DNA of 64,000 nt from Lunularia cruciata (GCA_948567375.1 OX419759.1:20242744-20306743), one strand, 5' to 3'. Shown: positions 36,150 to 50,100, numbered from the stretch's first letter. Notes: generated by a model from the sequence alone, not told the origin. Translations and numbers: made by a program.

Positions 36150-39100
36150 TTAACATCTGAACTCCCTCCGGGCAACGCTCAACTTTTTCTCGACCATCTC
36201 ATAGAACTCTGGTTCTTTCTTCCGCATGTCTTCAAGAGTGGTTGCTTCATGCTCCTCTGCCTGCAAAGGCTCAGTTCTCTTAGGCTTCTGTCAAACGATA
36301 GCGACTTCTGCTGGAAGGAAATCAACCCATCACCATTCTCATAGGACAAAATCAAACATTCAATATAGACTGCACAAGTGCACAGGCAAAATCTTGAGAG
36401 AATATAACAATGATAACTACGTTCCAACCTCGCCAAAAGTGAGCAGCACCAGATTTGCTATACTAGGAGGCCTCGACTCGTCCCACCTGGCAAAAAGTGA
36501 ACGACGTCAGTAGCTTTGCTTTTGTTCACCGTGCACGAAAAGCAGCATGGTTTCTTAAGGTAGTCGAGCTTGAGAAGCAAACCTGGTGAGCGTTAAGGTC
36601 TTCATAGAGTGCCACATTCCTCGACCCACTTCTCGAGATCCTTGGGCCCTTGCACTTCTGCCTCGCCACAACTCTCGTACAACATAGGCAACCTCCTCCT
36701 TGTCTAGCTGTAGAGTTAAGAACATAGGAGTTCAGCATAAAGTATGACAAAAACAGGAATTGTAACCCTGGAACATCAGTATCTGATATGAAGGTAATTC
36801 GCACCCAGGAACTCGAAGTAGAATTTCAACCTAGCCAAGAATGGTACCTCGACTTGTGATGCTGTACCATATAAGAGCTCCTCACGCTCTATTAATCGTT
36901 GGTGCAACAGGGCGTAGTGGTCCACGTCCAAGTTCAGTACAGGCTCACTTTGCACAGCGAGTCCTGCAATGCTGGTCACTACATATGAGGCCATCACTTG
37001 CCCGAATATAGCAGGAATTGTACCAAGCACAGGAATAGTCCTAACTCTAAATCCTGGCACGACCTGAGCAAAAGATTAGTCGTCAGTTGTATGTCGAAGT
37101 TAAACGGACGCAAATTCTAGTATCTAGCAGAGGTAGAGGATTTGACTCAGATGCAGATTAGGGGAGGAGGACTGCGTATGCCAGGGAGAAGAGACATCTA
37201 AATTAATTGCCTGAATGACAATGAAGCTCTAACCAATTTTTCAAGTATGCTGACCTTCACGTAATCTACCAATTGGATGGTTTTGCGTAGATTCCATCAA
37301 GAGGAACTCTCAAATGCATGACCACACTTCTTAACAAAGAGTCCAGCATAATCGCGAAATATACACTACAATTTCATCATTTTCTCACTCAGACGTGCAT
37401 TTGAGATCAGAAACCCCAAAGTAGGAGCTATATAAAGCTATTTGAATAGCATTCACCACGGTTGAAGAGGTCATTTCTCCAACCTGATAATCAGCAGGAT
37501 TGCCTTCCTTCCCATCTGGTCCAGCGAAAGGCAGTAGTTTTGCTTTAGGGCGCTCTGTAGAAATGACAACAGGAATGTCGCCAATTATGCCATGTTCTCG
37601 ACGTAACCGATGTCTGACCTGTTGACGACTTGTGCAGCGGAGGACAGCAGTTAATTTTCATAGGACAAAAAGATAAAGATAATTTCCTACTTTTACTAAT
37701 TGACACATAGGGAGACCACAAGTATGTTGCAACATCATAATCTCATCTCACAATCATTTCTTACCGAGCGTGAAAGCGGGTCGACTGACGATTCACTAAT
37801 GTCAGCGATCCGAATACGACTCGGATCAGCCCTTGCACCTGCTCCAGTTGCAGAAAGAACGTTCAGTCCTTTCTGCTTACATACTGCCAGCAGAGCTACC
37901 TGTCGACTCTCCTCATTAGCTTGACACTAATAACCTGAACCCTTATAAGAAAGAAAAGGTAACAGCCGTATACACCAAAAGAAAAACTAAATAACAGAAA
38001 ATGCAGTATATTCTTACAGGAAAGTGGATGTCAAAAAGCAAACCTTTGTGTCAATGTTGTCGATGCAGTCCAGTACAAAATCTGGAGATCCTGATAGGAG
38101 ATCTCCTGCAGAAGATGATTCAAACATCTGAACTCTGGCATCCACTTCACATTCTGGAAAAATGCCCTTAAAGTGCTTCTGGAGACACAAAGCTTTAGGA
38201 GTACCTACATCTTCTCGAGTGGCCACTGCGTGGCGATTCAATGACGATAGAGACACCTGTCACAATACAACTTATCATAAAACAGCAACACACCTAAACC
38301 ACGCAATTATTGAGTTATAACGATAAGACACATACAAAAGGAGAAACGGACAGGATATTAACAAATGTCTTGACATGATCAGATTAAGTCAAACCTGGTC
38401 AAAATCAATCAAGCGAAGCTTCCCTATTCCTGCACGAAGGAGCATAGAAGCAGCGTGGCTACCCACTCCTCCAAGTCCAATGACGACAACCATTGCTTCA
38501 TGAACCTTCTTCTGGCCTTCTTCGCCATAAAACTGCGTGTTTCTGAATAGGCAAATCAAGTTGATCGTCAGCACTTCCGCCAAGCCCACTTGGACTGGCG
38601 AGTAGCGAAGTACTGTGACAACTTGGGTTCTTCAGATGATAAACGTCTCCGTCTCACTAAGCGGGCATCACATTGGAATAATGGCTTATCAAAGTAGGCA
38701 CTGACTACATGTCTTTAAGGTCGTCTGGTAGCTGTGTCAACAGTACCCACCCTTTTCCTGCTCTAGGGACAGTAAAAATCTCCAGACTTGATGTACTACC
38801 TTGTAAACTGCTCGCTAAGAATGTCATCGTGGAGAAAGTCAATATCAGCAGACTCGGCTGGAAAGTCGAACAATTTCATTTGAATTTCTGCAGCAGAGAG
38901 GACAAGGAGCTTGTGTCAGCGAATATTGGATGACTCCTCTCCGGCACCCAAACACAAAAGGAGACTTAGTCCTTGCTCGATAAGGGCGACACGACAGAAT
39001 AATAACACTGATCTCTTCTCCACTTCAGGAAATATGCAAAAATGGGAACCAGTGGAAACCCTCTCCTGTGCATAAGCGAAACAAATGTTCCAGCATATCA

Positions 39101-39841
39101 GACATCACCCTTATAGAGCAGCATTCAAGGGACTCACAAGATTTTTAATTCCATTCACGTGGAACCGAGTGTTTTGTAACCTTCAATAGGACACTTTGCT
39201 CGAAACGAGATATAAAATAGTAAACAAGAAACACTAAGTTCTGACCACTGATAACCTTATCCACAAACCTTGAGACTTGACTTCAAAAATTTTGACATTT
39301 GTTACTAGGAATATACCATTCTGGAGAACTTCCGACCCAGTTGAAACAGCATCCTGCTTTGTAGGAGAACCTGAAATCGAACGGTGAACCCAGCTCAGTG
39401 CTCTCTTCCTGAAAAACGAGAGAAACCGATATCCATAAGACTAAACCCTACCATCACAATTAAGTGAGATCAACGCTAACACCACACCACTCTGCGCGAG
39501 CAAGAAATTGTCAGGGATGGGGAAAAAACAAGAAAAAAAAAAAGGCTTCTCTTAATACGAGGCAAGGCAAAACCTCCAACAAAGCAAACTCCGTGATAGA
39601 AAACCAAACTCTTTCGTATCCAGACGGCAGAAAATTTGATATGGCTGAGAAGCTCGCACGAGCTGTGAAAAAGCAACATCACTGCACTGACATCACATTC
39701 AGGCTTCGCTTACCGATTGCGAGGTGACACCAAGCAGCTGGTGAGAATCGAAAGAGAGGCAACTGATGCAAACAGCGCCACGGACTTCCAGGATTCCCAA
39801 CGCATTTGTCCAGAGCTCTGAACTAAGCGCTCTTGTTGCAT
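36150..39841 (-). CDS. tRNA threonylcarbamoyladenosine dehydratase (TcdA/Tcd-like), eleven exons
   Basis: Exons (minus): 39841-39714, 39408-39317, 38887-38800, 38542-38395, 38256-38044, 37899-37765, 37618-37484, 37063-36848, 36707-36583, 36486-36429, 36260-36150. Phases agree throughout; the product is 482 residues. Residues about 19-37 (SVALFASVASLSILTSCLV) form a membrane anchor, as in yeast and plant homologues. The E1-like Rossmann motif is VVVIGLGGVGSHAASMLLRA, followed by RLIDFDQVSLSSLNRHAVAT, DFVLDCIDNIDTK, LSATGAGARADPSRIRIADI, DPLSRSVRHRLRR and VLGTIPAIFGQVMASYVV. The enzyme adenylates and dehydrates t6A37 to its cyclic form (ct6A) in tRNAs reading ANN codons. The last exons encode the plant C-terminal extension ELWRGRSA..WDESRPPSIANLVLL..EPEFYEMVEKKL. 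The small first exon was chosen because its phase-2 donor CG|GTAAGC joins exon 2 correctly. Confidence 0.92.
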
Positions 39842-41569
39842 TTCTCCTTCACTTGTTCGGTTCCCTTGTTCTTGTCTTCGCCACCTATGAAGCTATCGAT
39901 TACAACTCCCGGGATGTCATTGAACCATTTCTTTAGAACGTAGTGACATTAGACATTAGAGCAGCTCCTAACGAGGCTAACGAGGGTTCCACAGAGGGGG
40001 AGAATCTCTCCTGTCTTCGGTATCTTCCGGCCTCTTGCGGGAAGAATGTACGAAAAATTCACGAAGTGTCTTGGAGAATATTGAGTATTGAATCTTCGGT
40101 CATTGTAATCCATAATTAATTCATTTCGATTTGATCGTATTCCTGTCTGATTTGCATACCTCTTTGATAGTTTTTACACAGCACTTTGAATGCGCAATAC
40201 ATGAAGTTATATAGAGTATGTAAAGTTACAATTAAATGAAAATTCTCTTCATGGAGAATTTTTGCAAGTTTTGGATGGTCTTTCTATACTTAATTAAGTA
40301 TGTCGCTTCATAACATGGAACCAAGAATTAGCTCTTTAATATTCAATAGAAAAATCATCCAAGAAAATCAATAGGCAGACAGAAAAATAGTTTAATAGAG
40401 TAAAACAGTCAAATTGAAGGAATAGTAATTAATATTGAAAGATATGAAGATGTTACATTTGTTAAGCAGGATAGAAAGTACAATTACATACAATAATAAT
40501 AAGTTTACTTTAAATAATATTTTTGGACTTGCAATGGTTTAAAAGATAGGACTGATTAGTTTGTAAGATAAAATTGTGTGTCTTATGATTTGGGATCATT
40601 AAAAGTAATTTTAATTTTTCATTTGGAGGTGGAGACAATCGATCAAATATTTGCTTTCAAATCCATGAAATAAAATTCTTGTAAGGAATAACTAAGATAA
40701 AAGAAAGTCTAAAGGTCAATGATATAGCTCATTTGCTTTCAAATCCATGGAATGAAGTTGTTATAAAGAATAAATGAGATTAAAAAGTTCAAAAATCAAA
40801 GATTTAGCTCATGTATTTGGACTCTAAATCTATGAAGTTTGTTTATGTCATTCTTATTCTTATCGATGGAGTAAAATCCAAGAAACATATCAATAAGTAA
40901 GATGTCCAAGAAGTTTAAAAAGATCTTTGTCTATTTAGATTCCAAATCCATGAGATTGAATGATATACTTCTCATGAATTTGGAATCAAAATAAGTAGAA
41001 AGTATGCAAAAATCAAAGGAGATAATACAAGAAGTTTAAGGATAACTCATTGATTTGGCTTTTACATGTGTGAAAGATGTACAATATCATACACATGAAC
41101 CTTAAATCTGAATCCATTCAAATCAAATTTAAAATAACCTTAAAATTTGATTAACCCTAAAATTTGAACTTAAAGTCTTTAGAATATTATGTTAATTTTG
41201 AAATAAGAAACAAATTTACATTCTTAAAGAGTGTTTTTGAACCATCCACAGAGAGGCATACTAGGAACAAATCCCATTCAAAGACCTATAGAAATAAATT
41301 GATTTATATAAAAAATAGGTAAAATAAATAAAAAATTTGAGTTAATAAGACTTTACTATATTTTTTTGTAGAGTATATAAGCGAGAGTTAACAAAAGTGA
41401 AGATATCAATTCTTATAGAGCTTGAAACATAAAGTGAGTAGTAGAATAAGCCTTTGTGATTACTTCTTATATTTTTCTTTAAAAAGTGTAAAACTTCCTT
41501 TTATCTTGGATACTATAATTCTTGGTGGTGATTTTGGAAGAACCTATATCACAACTTATATATTGCAGA
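39842..41569. other. Spacer: TcdA promoter side, then AT-rich repeats
   Basis: 39,842-40,100 is the balanced-composition upstream region of the TcdA-like gene. From 40,100 the sequence is AT-rich and non-coding. At about 40,650-40,960 a unit of about 85-100 bp (AAATCCATGRAATRAARTT, then GATTTAGCTCAT or similar) is repeated imperfectly about three times. Confidence 0.55.
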
Positions 41570-41692
41570 TTTCTCATACAGACTCTATTGGGCTTAGCCC
41601 CATGTTACCTTTTTTGTCTCTCCCTTGTACGGCTTGATGGGGGTCTTCCTATCCTTCATTTTTCCTACGCGGTCGCCTTTTATCGGGATAAC
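41570..41692 (+). repeat. 3' end copy of the non-LTR retrotransposon
   Basis: AGATTTCTCATACAGACTCT, GGGCTTAGCCCCATGTTACC, CTCTCCCTTGTACGGCTTGA and TCCTACGCGGTCGCCTTTTA. Very similar to the 16.15-kb element's 3' end; starts abruptly, as 5'-truncated copies do. Confidence 0.9.
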
Positions 41693-42955
41693 TTATATAT
41701 TGACATTCTTCATGAGTAATTATGGAGGAACCTTTTGCCTAAGAAAGTGCATTGAGAAGTAAAGCAACATCTGAGTGAGTTATTATAAGTGCCATAACTC
41801 TCTAATAGTATACTTGCATCAACAAGTGGCTTGGAAAGCCAAACACGTTAATTTGAGATGAGAACTTGAAAGTTAAAGTCAGTAGATTAAAATTAGATCA
41901 CATAGTTCAAGTGGGATATGAAAGATTAGTGTCCTCATATGTCTTAAAGACATAACTATTTGAGTACAATAGCATTTAACATAGTCTTTACTTTCTTAAG
42001 AAGCCTTAAGATGGTTCTAATAAGACCAAGAGTGTTTCAAGTGCATAGTCGTATAAAGTTATAGAAGAGGGAGAATTACTCAAGTTTAGTAGATGAATCT
42101 TACATTTGGTAGTGTTTCTTAGAAAAAAATTGTCCTTATTTTTCACATATTATTATTGCATAGTTCATCTCAAGATGTTTCAAAGGACAAAGATCACTTC
42201 AAAGGCATGATAGTAAGAGAGTTGTGTGAGTCAGCCTATAAACTAGGTCTTTGTATCAAAAATTAGGATTGAGTTTCCATAGCCTAAAAGGAAATTTGTC
42301 CATATTTGGGACCAAAATTCTAAAGCATCAAAAGTATAAATTAGGTGCTTTCAATACAATTTAAAAGTCCTTGACAAGAGCTTTCTAACAAGATCAATTT
42401 TTCTCCAAACTTATGTGTGGAAGCTCTTACAACATAGGTTTTATATTTTGGTTTGTATATAATTTTAAAGACAAAAAGAAGAAAATGTTTTGATTAGTAC
42501 AAAATTATATTTAAGGTAGAGGTTTCCAAGGTTAACTTGGAACCAAATTGGACCCTGGAAACTCTAGTAGTTGTTCTAGGATATAAAGTGGATTCAAGAG
42601 TTAATAATAGTGTCTGCCTACTAATTTGAGGCATTATGAGAGTCCAAGGAGTGATACTTGAAGTTTTTCCCTAGACTTGATACTTGAAGTTTTTCCCTAG
42701 ACTTAGTACTCAGATGTGATAAAAAATTTACCACCTTATGATTCATTGGACATGAACCACTAGTTACGGTAAGACACAAAGTAGAAAAAGTTGGACTCCA
42801 TAGATAGTTGAGTTGCTAAATGAGAGAATCATTGTATAAAGACTTTGAAATTACAAAGAAATTCCAACTTATGTCTTAAATAACTTGCTCACATTGGAGG
42901 CTACCCATTGACCTTATCCCATGCTCTAATTGATTTACTCATGTTGGAGTATTTT
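41693..42955. other. AT-rich, decayed repetitive DNA
   Basis: No gene. A direct repeat ACTTGAAGTTTTTCCCTAGA occurs twice at about 42,656-42,700. Probably old retrotransposon remains. Confidence 0.45.
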
Positions 42956-43385
42956 CCAATCCAATAGAAAATACAAGAACTATTGAGCTTGTGTAATGTT
43001 CCTAGGATAGAAGAGATCCCAAAAGAAACACAAGAGGAAATACAAGAGAAAAAAAAAGTTTCATTCCTTAATACTATGATGCACCAAAGGAGCACCTTTT
43101 CTTTATTATATAGCAAAGAAGGTCCACTCAAATGGAGCTACACACTTGGATCAATTACATGGATTGGTATATGTTAGGGAGCTCCACCCTTAGATTGGTT
43201 GTATGGATTGGTGATATGTCAATCCTTATTCTATTTGGTTGGTCAAACAAGTTTGACCAAATAAAATGTATGGAGAATCTTCCTATGAGAAGCTCAAGAT
43301 AACATGATTGAGGTACTATCAAAAAGCTATTGATGAGACAAACAAGGGGGAAAAGGAAATGCATCTATCTCTTAATGGAGGGGTA
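42956..43385 (+). repeat. Dispersed LTR-like repeat, copy 2
   Basis: Aligned by eye with the reverse complement of 56,100-56,500 for over 400 bp: AAGTTTCATTCCTTAATA, GGAGCACCTTTTC, TATATAGCAAAG, ACATGGATTGGT, GGTCAAACAAGTTTGACCA, AGAAGCTCAAGATA. Also related to 13,285-13,510. Confidence 0.65.
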
Positions 43386-44445
43386 ATACTCTATTTTTTA
43401 AAGACCTAATTCATCCATTTTAGGCTTCCAAAATTGGCTCTAAAGTTCTTAAAGTGTTTTGGCCTCTTCTATATTAATAGAAGGACTCTTTTGGTGACAC
43501 TTCTATCTGATAATATGTCTAACTAATTGCACTATAGCTTGAAGAAGTTTTAGCACAAACTAGGTAGAGTTAGTATAAGTCTTCACTAGACTTACTAATC
43601 TTAGCTATTTTTGGTACAACAATATGATAAGATCAATACTTAATGAAAAATTGAATGTGAGATTCTACTACATATATAGATCAACATTTTAGGAGGTAAT
43701 GACATATATAAAGAAGTGAATAATGTATTTTCTCTTGGATTGTTTTCTCTTATGGTGCTTGCAATCAAATATTCCGTTCTTCAAGCACATGGTGCACATA
43801 ATATGACTATATATGTTATTTAAATGTGACTAAATTTATTTTTAAATGAGAGATAAGCTTGAAATTATTAAAAAAAAATCATTCTTAGTTATGAGGACAC
43901 AAACTTGTATAGCTCATTGAGAACCAAGTATCATACCATCATATTCCATTAACAAACCAACAGTATAAAAAATTGGTATCTCACTCAAGATATACCTTTA
44001 TTTTAAGTTTTTATAGATATTATATGTTAGAGGGAAGGGAATTTTGGTATAAACCATGAACACCATAAGAAAAAACAATTTACAAGAAGATCTCTCACTT
44101 ATTCTTCTAATCACTCATTAAGATGTTATTCTACTTCATAGTGCACTATTTTTGGCCAAAAGTTATTTAAAAGTTGTTTTGTTTCATAAATATCAACATA
44201 TAAGATATCTAGAGTTAGAGATTCCTTTAAAAATTACAAACTATAATAATGGTCTCTCAAAAGAGAACTTCAAATCATATTAAGGATAATATAAAAAGTT
44301 CTCACAAAACTTAGTTCACTTTACTCAATCTAAATTGAGAAGTGTATTTGCTTTCTTTCTTGAGTTCCTTCTTAAATGCTATTTAAAACTATCATAGTAA
44401 AATCTTTGTAACATGGGAAAAGTATTAACTCAATTAGATTTCCTT
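43386..44445. other. AT-rich spacer left of the gypsy copy
   Basis: No gene recognised; likely remains of other repeats. Confidence 0.45.
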
Positions 44446-44459
44446 TGTTGTGCATATAT

Positions 44460-44566
44460 ACATTGCTACACAACATACATCGTTATCAACAACATACACT
44501 TTAGAAGCACAACTCACACATAAGTCATACATAAACTCTAAAGTGCCACAATTGCCCCCTAGTTGG
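44460..44566 (-). repeat. Terminal segment A of gypsy copy 1 with polypurine tract
   Basis: On the minus strand CTAGGGGGCAAT (a polypurine-tract-like run, complement of 44,550-44,561) precedes TGTGGCACTTTAGAGT, the start of a ~105-bp segment. It is nearly identical to 58,308-58,414 and 57,753-57,857. The position and composition fit the PPT and U3 start of a retrotransposon 3' end. Confidence 0.6.
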
Positions 44567-44718
44567 TGGTTAGGTCCCTCTAACTCCAGATAGCCATCTA
44601 TTCTAAGTATATGGTATACTCTATGGTGAGAAAAAGATCAAGAGGCCAGGTGCTATCAAGCCCCATCGTTAGTCGTATGATGCAATCTATACCATATAAA
44701 GGATGAACTAGCTATAGG

Positions 44719-45009
44719 TCAAGTACATCTAGGACATAACCATTGTCCTTGATGAACCATTGTGAGGGGAGGAGTCATACATGCCAAATGCCATCCTCTT
44801 GAACAACTATCACACACTAACATAGTAGCAGTTCCACCAGAAGAGCCACATAACATACATCTCAAGCTTGCACATACAAGTGCCAAGCTTGGGTCCATAG
44901 TACCATCAATGTTTGAGAGGTGGCATGGCCCACAATTGCGCACATGATCCTTCCAAATAACACCATCACATCCTTCCAACACAAGGACTCTAGATGGGCA
45001 AAACCTCAC
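44719..45009 (-). pseudogene. Integrase C-terminal tail and PHD finger (gypsy copy 1)
   Basis: This 96-codon frame keeps all eight zinc ligands of a C4HC3 PHD finger: CMLC, VCDSC, GWHLAC and WLCPRC, preceded by VLVLEGCDGVIWKDHVRN. It is the best preserved part of the copy. Confidence 0.85.
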
Positions 45010-46310
45010 GCACTCTCAAGATAGTACAACCTATCAAAACATCAAGTATTGTTGGTGTTGTTTGCTATAGATATACATAGTCATCTAGATGAAATCAACG
45101 GATCAAGGGTCTATAACCTCCTTCTCAAATAGTAGCATAATGTAAGGTATCCATATGTTGAGCAATTGCCAAGTTCTCAAAAGCCATCGGTATCACTCTC
45201 TAAAAGATCTATGCCCGTGGAAAATATACGCTCACCCATACATAGAGATCATCCAAGTCCAAGACTACAATAGCATCTCAATGAATGGCTACAAGGTAAA
45301 TTTGGATCTTGTCTATAGAGTAGAAAGTAAGGAGAGAAGGATGCTAAGGAGGCTTGCTAATTGAACCAATAGCCCATGACCAACCAAGGTAACTTGAGAC
45401 CCCAATCTCCCAAGTGGCCTTTATGCAAACCATACTTTCACAATCCTCTCTTCATTGTCTGAACCACTCTCTCTACTAAGCAATCTGCCTTGGGAGGTAG
45501 TATGATGATCAATCAGAGCCTTGTCACACAAGACATTAAACTCCTTCAAGAACTCTATACCCTAATTAGTCAAAACCTCAACTGATGCACCAAAATGACT
45601 GAGAATCCAATCCAAGAACAAGTAAGTTGTCCCTTCATTGGACTTGTCAAGAAGTGACACCAACTCAATCCACTTGGAGAAGTGCTCCACCATCACTAAA
45701 CATACTGATGATGTCTCAAAATCAACAGAAAAGGTCCATCAAAGTCCAAACTCCAATGGTAACCCAATCCCATGATAGGTAATGGGTGTAATTGTGGCAT
45801 AAGAGCATTGAATGATGCTCTAACTTGGTCACAAACCACACATTTAGCAACAAACCATTGCACATTGATCTGCATACCGCACCACCTATAATGACTTTGG
45901 AGTAAGCTATATATAGCTCCAAAATGTCCTAGCTCCTCATGAGCATGATGGACCAATTGTAGCCTTTGAGATGGAAGTGGTGTTACTCTCACTCTACCGT
46001 CCTTCCATACATACAAAAGGTGTATGCCATCTAATCTAAATTGTTTGGCTCATAGAAGAACACAGTCTCTCTCCTTGGCCCCAATTGTGCAACCCACAAC
46101 ACCAGTGCAAAGATAGTCCATCAATAAGACATCATCATGAATGTCTTGTTGAATTGTACCAATATCTTCACTCTCTAGATCCGTGACCTCAATAACTCCT
46201 CTTGTATACGTTGAGAGAGATACCACCAAAGTCTCAAAAAATATACAAAGAAAGGTAGATGCATGCCAACCTGGCACTATCTCCTCATCTATCTCATCAT
46301 CCCAATGTGC
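45010..46310 (-). pseudogene. Integrase (gypsy copy 1), broken
   Basis: HHCC finger remnant (LVHHAHEELGHFGA ... CVVCDQVRAS) and the first catalytic region GLGYHWSLDFDGPF are readable at 45,696-46,016. The remaining core is broken by stops and a small deletion near 45,500. Confidence 0.8.
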
Positions 46311-46322
46311 TTTGGTCTGATC

Positions 46323-47720
46323 CTACTGGTTGGGACATGGGTTTCTACTCAATCTATCTACATCACGGTTCACCACTCCAAGTTTATGAATAACCGTGAA
46401 ATCATACTCCTATAAAATCAGAGCACATTGTGCAAGCTTCCTTGAAAGCTTGTCGGACTCTATCAACCACTTCAATGACTGATGATCAGTGATGAGAGTA
46501 AAGGGGTTACCAAATAGGTAACATAAAAAATGTGCTATTGCCCAAATTGCTACCAAGCACTCCCCCTCATATGAACTATACTTTGCTTTCACTAAATTGT
46601 TGGAGCAACTAGCATCGACCACCATAAACTCCTTCCCCTCATCATCATGATAAGTGAGCACTGCTCCAAGCCCCAACATACTCCAATCAGTGTGAACCTG
46701 AAATGGTCATCCTTTGATTGGTCTCCTCAAAATAGGAGCAGATGTAAACCTCTCCTTGAGCTTTACAAAAGCTCTCTCCTGCTCATCTCCCCAGCACCAC
46801 TCTTGTTAAGCTTGGTCAGCTTCATCAAGGCCTTGGCAATGGCACTAAATCCTCTAACATAATGGCAATAGAAGTTTGCAAACCCAAGGAATGCTTGCAC
46901 TTTGCTCACATCTATAGGTCAAGGAATAAATGCAATAGCCTCCACCTTGGTCTGATGAACACCAAGTCCTCTGAGGTAGATAGTGTGACCTAAATACTCA
47001 ACCTACTCATGGAAGAACCTACACTTCCTAGGATGTAATTTGAGTTTATGAGATCTCAATCTCTCAAGCACCTCCAACAAATGTCTCTCATGCTCCTCCA
47101 CAGTAGTGCTATAGACCAAAATGTCATCAATATAACACCAAGCAAAATCCAATCGAGTTAGGATCCTGTCCATGACCCTCTAGAACTCAGCAAGAGCATT
47201 CTTTATCCCAAATGATAAGAAACTCCATTAATATAACACATCTTTGTCATGAGAATCAATAGCCCAGAATGTTGTCTTGGACTTATTCTCCCCTTTGATC
47301 GGCAATTGATGATATCCTACTCAAAGATCCAAAGTACTAAAGACCTTTGCATACCCATTTTCATCAAAGATTGCCTCTGGTGTAGGCATGGCATACCAAT
47401 CAGCCCTAGTTTATTGGTTGATAGGACGGTAATCTCCACACATCCGCCTATCTGTGAAGTTGCCATGTATATCCTTCTTGGTTGATATCATTGTAGTTGA
47501 TGCATACTCTCCATGTGAAATCTCCACCAAACTAACCTCAAAAAGGTCACTACTCTAGCTCTAAATCAACGTCCTCTCCATATCACTATATCAATAAGGA
47601 CATTGGAAAATTGGTGTATTGCTAGTCATCTCAATCCAAATACCAAGTGTTTTTAGAGCACCCAAATCCTTCATATTGAAGGTAACACAACTTGTGTAGC
47701 TCCTCAAGAACCTCCAAACT
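46323..47720 (-). pseudogene. RT and RNase H (gypsy copy 1), broken
   Basis: RNase H is readable at 46,410-46,679: MLGLGAVLTYHDDEGKEF, YSSYEGECLVAIWAIAHFLC, ITDHQSLKWLIESDK. Here the first catalytic position is still Asp (HTDWS), unlike copy 2. A stop inside RT (TAA at 47228-47230) sits exactly where copy 2 has TAG; the TAG at 46323-46325 is also shared with copy 2. Confidence 0.8.
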
Positions 47721-47815
47721 CTTTGTCTTTTCTCTCTTGTAAGCTTGGGTCCAAGATCTGGCTCTCAAATATCCTTTGTAACTATAGTAGGAGTGGAAGA
47801 TGTGTTGACTAGCTG

Positions 47816-49330
47816 CTACACTGGGCCCTTGGGAGCAATAGTGTCATGCTCCCAAGCATTAAAGGTCCCAACCTCAATGTGAAAAACTCCATCCACTATG
47901 GCTGCAAGCTCTGCACACCCTCTAGCAACATCCCAAGTGGATCAAGGGTGTAGTCCAAGTAGCCCACACTCGCCTAGATGGACTCCAAGTAGACCACTCT
48001 CCCTAGTAGCTACTAGTTATGTCCCAAGAATACCATGTCCACTCAATCCATCACCCCCAACATGTGCCTAAATTGTTTCAATAGGCACAAGGCTCACAAG
48101 TGTTTGAGTGGTGATGCCTATCAAGCCCATCCTACATTGCTCTTCCAAGCCAAGGCTCACAATCCACGTCAAACAGTTTAGATCCATAGCTTGACCTAAA
48201 ACTTGACGCTTGGATGCCTCTAACATTGCTAGAACAACGGTAATACCGGTGCAAAAACCCATCACCCATTCTCTCTCATTGGCATTGGGCTCCACCAACT
48301 ACTATAACTATGAGTCCCAAACCACTCCAAGACCTCCTTCTCGAAAAGCATGAGAGCCTAAGACACTCATAAGTGTGGGAAAAGCGGCTCTAAGCTATCC
48401 AACTAGGTTCACCACTACCATAGCTGACCTTTTAGCCACTACCACCGTTTGAGACTAACACCCAACGTCCAAGATATCATCAACAATGATGTGGTCTAGT
48501 CATTGAATCCCATCATAAGCGAGTTGTAGAACCTCTCTGTGTAAGAGGTTTGTCCACTAAAGATGAAGATGATGAGCCCGTGATCCCACTCTTGCTACAT
48601 CTAATAATACGTCAGGTCCCATCCAAGAATGGACCTGATGTGTACTTGCCACCACCCTAGTGCAAGAATCACCTTTCAAAGGAATGTTCTCCAAAAAGTA
48701 AGCTGGAGAAATAGATTGGTGGACCTAAAGATATCATAGTATTTGTAACATCTCCCAAAACACACTAGAATGAGGATCTTGAAGACCCAAACCTTGGCCA
48801 ATATGTGTGTATCCCTGACATGGCCATCCAAAAATCACCAAGTGAACAAGCCCATGTCTCTCCAAATCATGTGCTCCCAATAAAGAAATGTTTGTTGGTA
48901 GGACCTTTTAGTAACCCCTAACTGCTGACATCAGTAATAACTCAAGATACCAATAGGCCAAGTGCACCACATGATGTAGAGAGACTTGCCTAATAGTCTC
49001 ATCTCTCTCTAAATACAAGTACCTCTATATTTGTATACCTGCTTGTAGTACCGCCGCTAGTTTGGTGCTAATCCCACCACATAACTCCAATAGATACACT
49101 CCCTCTACAAGATATTGCCAAGCAATGAGTGTGGTATCCACAGGTGTCAAGGTAATCGACTCTGGAAGCTCATCCTGACACTCATCACCTGGTGTTACAA
49201 AGGCTCCACTCCAAGCGTGTTGCACCAACCGATCTGCATGTGCTGCAATGCCTCCTCCAAACTCCACAATGGAACATCCAAGGTGGATAGAGTAATCCCA
49301 CTCGTACTCCAAATCTGAGTGATCTCCTCT
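47816..49330 (-). pseudogene. C5 DNA cytosine methyltransferase domain (gypsy copy 1), broken
   Basis: This copy retains the N-terminal SAM-binding motif I missing from copy 2: YLLELCGGISTKLAAVLQAG (about 49,100-49,040). After a stop come RYLYLERDET, the catalytic motif VIFGWPCQGY, FLENIPLKGD (motif VI) and VARVGSRAHHLHL (motif VIII, degraded). The target-recognition/motif X part is at 48,068-48,298. About 100 bp is deleted near 48,430 relative to copy 2. The frame ends at a TAG (47816-47818) followed by CAG CTA. Confidence 0.82.
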
Positions 49331-49744
49331 AGTATTGGAGTATCCTCTACATGGGCGTTCCTCTCCAATAACTCACCAGGCCAAGTAACAAAACCACTGA
49401 AAGCTGAAATTAAGACACCATGGTCTTGGACTATAGTGAGCCAAGACTGCCACTATTGAAGCATATTGGTAAGTGACATACTTGTCTCTCACTAGACCAC
49501 CAACTTGGTCTACACGAGGCTGTCTCCTCCTAATAGTCAATACTAAACCCATGGGGTATAACATTGCTATCCCAACTAGCACATCATATGACTCAACTAT
49601 TATTGCAATAGCCTGAGCTCTCACCAATGAGCTATCAATCGGGTGACCATGTTGAACCTGGACAACTAGCTCTCCACGTGTGATGTATTATGTTGAACCA
49701 CCTCCTAGAGATGTTTGGATCTAAAATGGACACCTCTTCACATT

Positions 49745-50100
49745 GCTCTTTCATAACCCTAAACCGACAACTGTAGGCTTCCCCAATATAAAGGGATGTG
49801 CACCAAAGTCTAATAAGACTCTCTGTGGTGTATAGACCTTCCTTGAAGGTCCTAAAAAATGAAAAATCCCCCTCAAGTTATCCAATAGGACAACATCAAG
49901 TGTGAATTGTGCTCTCTTAAAGGCCGGTCTAGTTGGCAACTCCTCTAATCTAGCCATTGTTGCGTGCCATAAACCACCAGTTGTTGAGCGAATCCCATGC
50001 TCCTCAACCAAGTCAACTCCACTATCAACCACCTTTGCTCTAGTAGGAAGGACCACATCATCCCTACCCTCACAAAGCATGGTAACCAACCGGAACATTG
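49745..50100 (-). pseudogene. Retroviral-type aspartic protease (gypsy copy 1)
   Basis: Contains FTLDVVLLDN and RVLLDFGAHPFILGKPTV, the shape of a Ty3-type protease active site with the usual DSG changed to DFG. Located between gag and the methyltransferase. Confidence 0.65.
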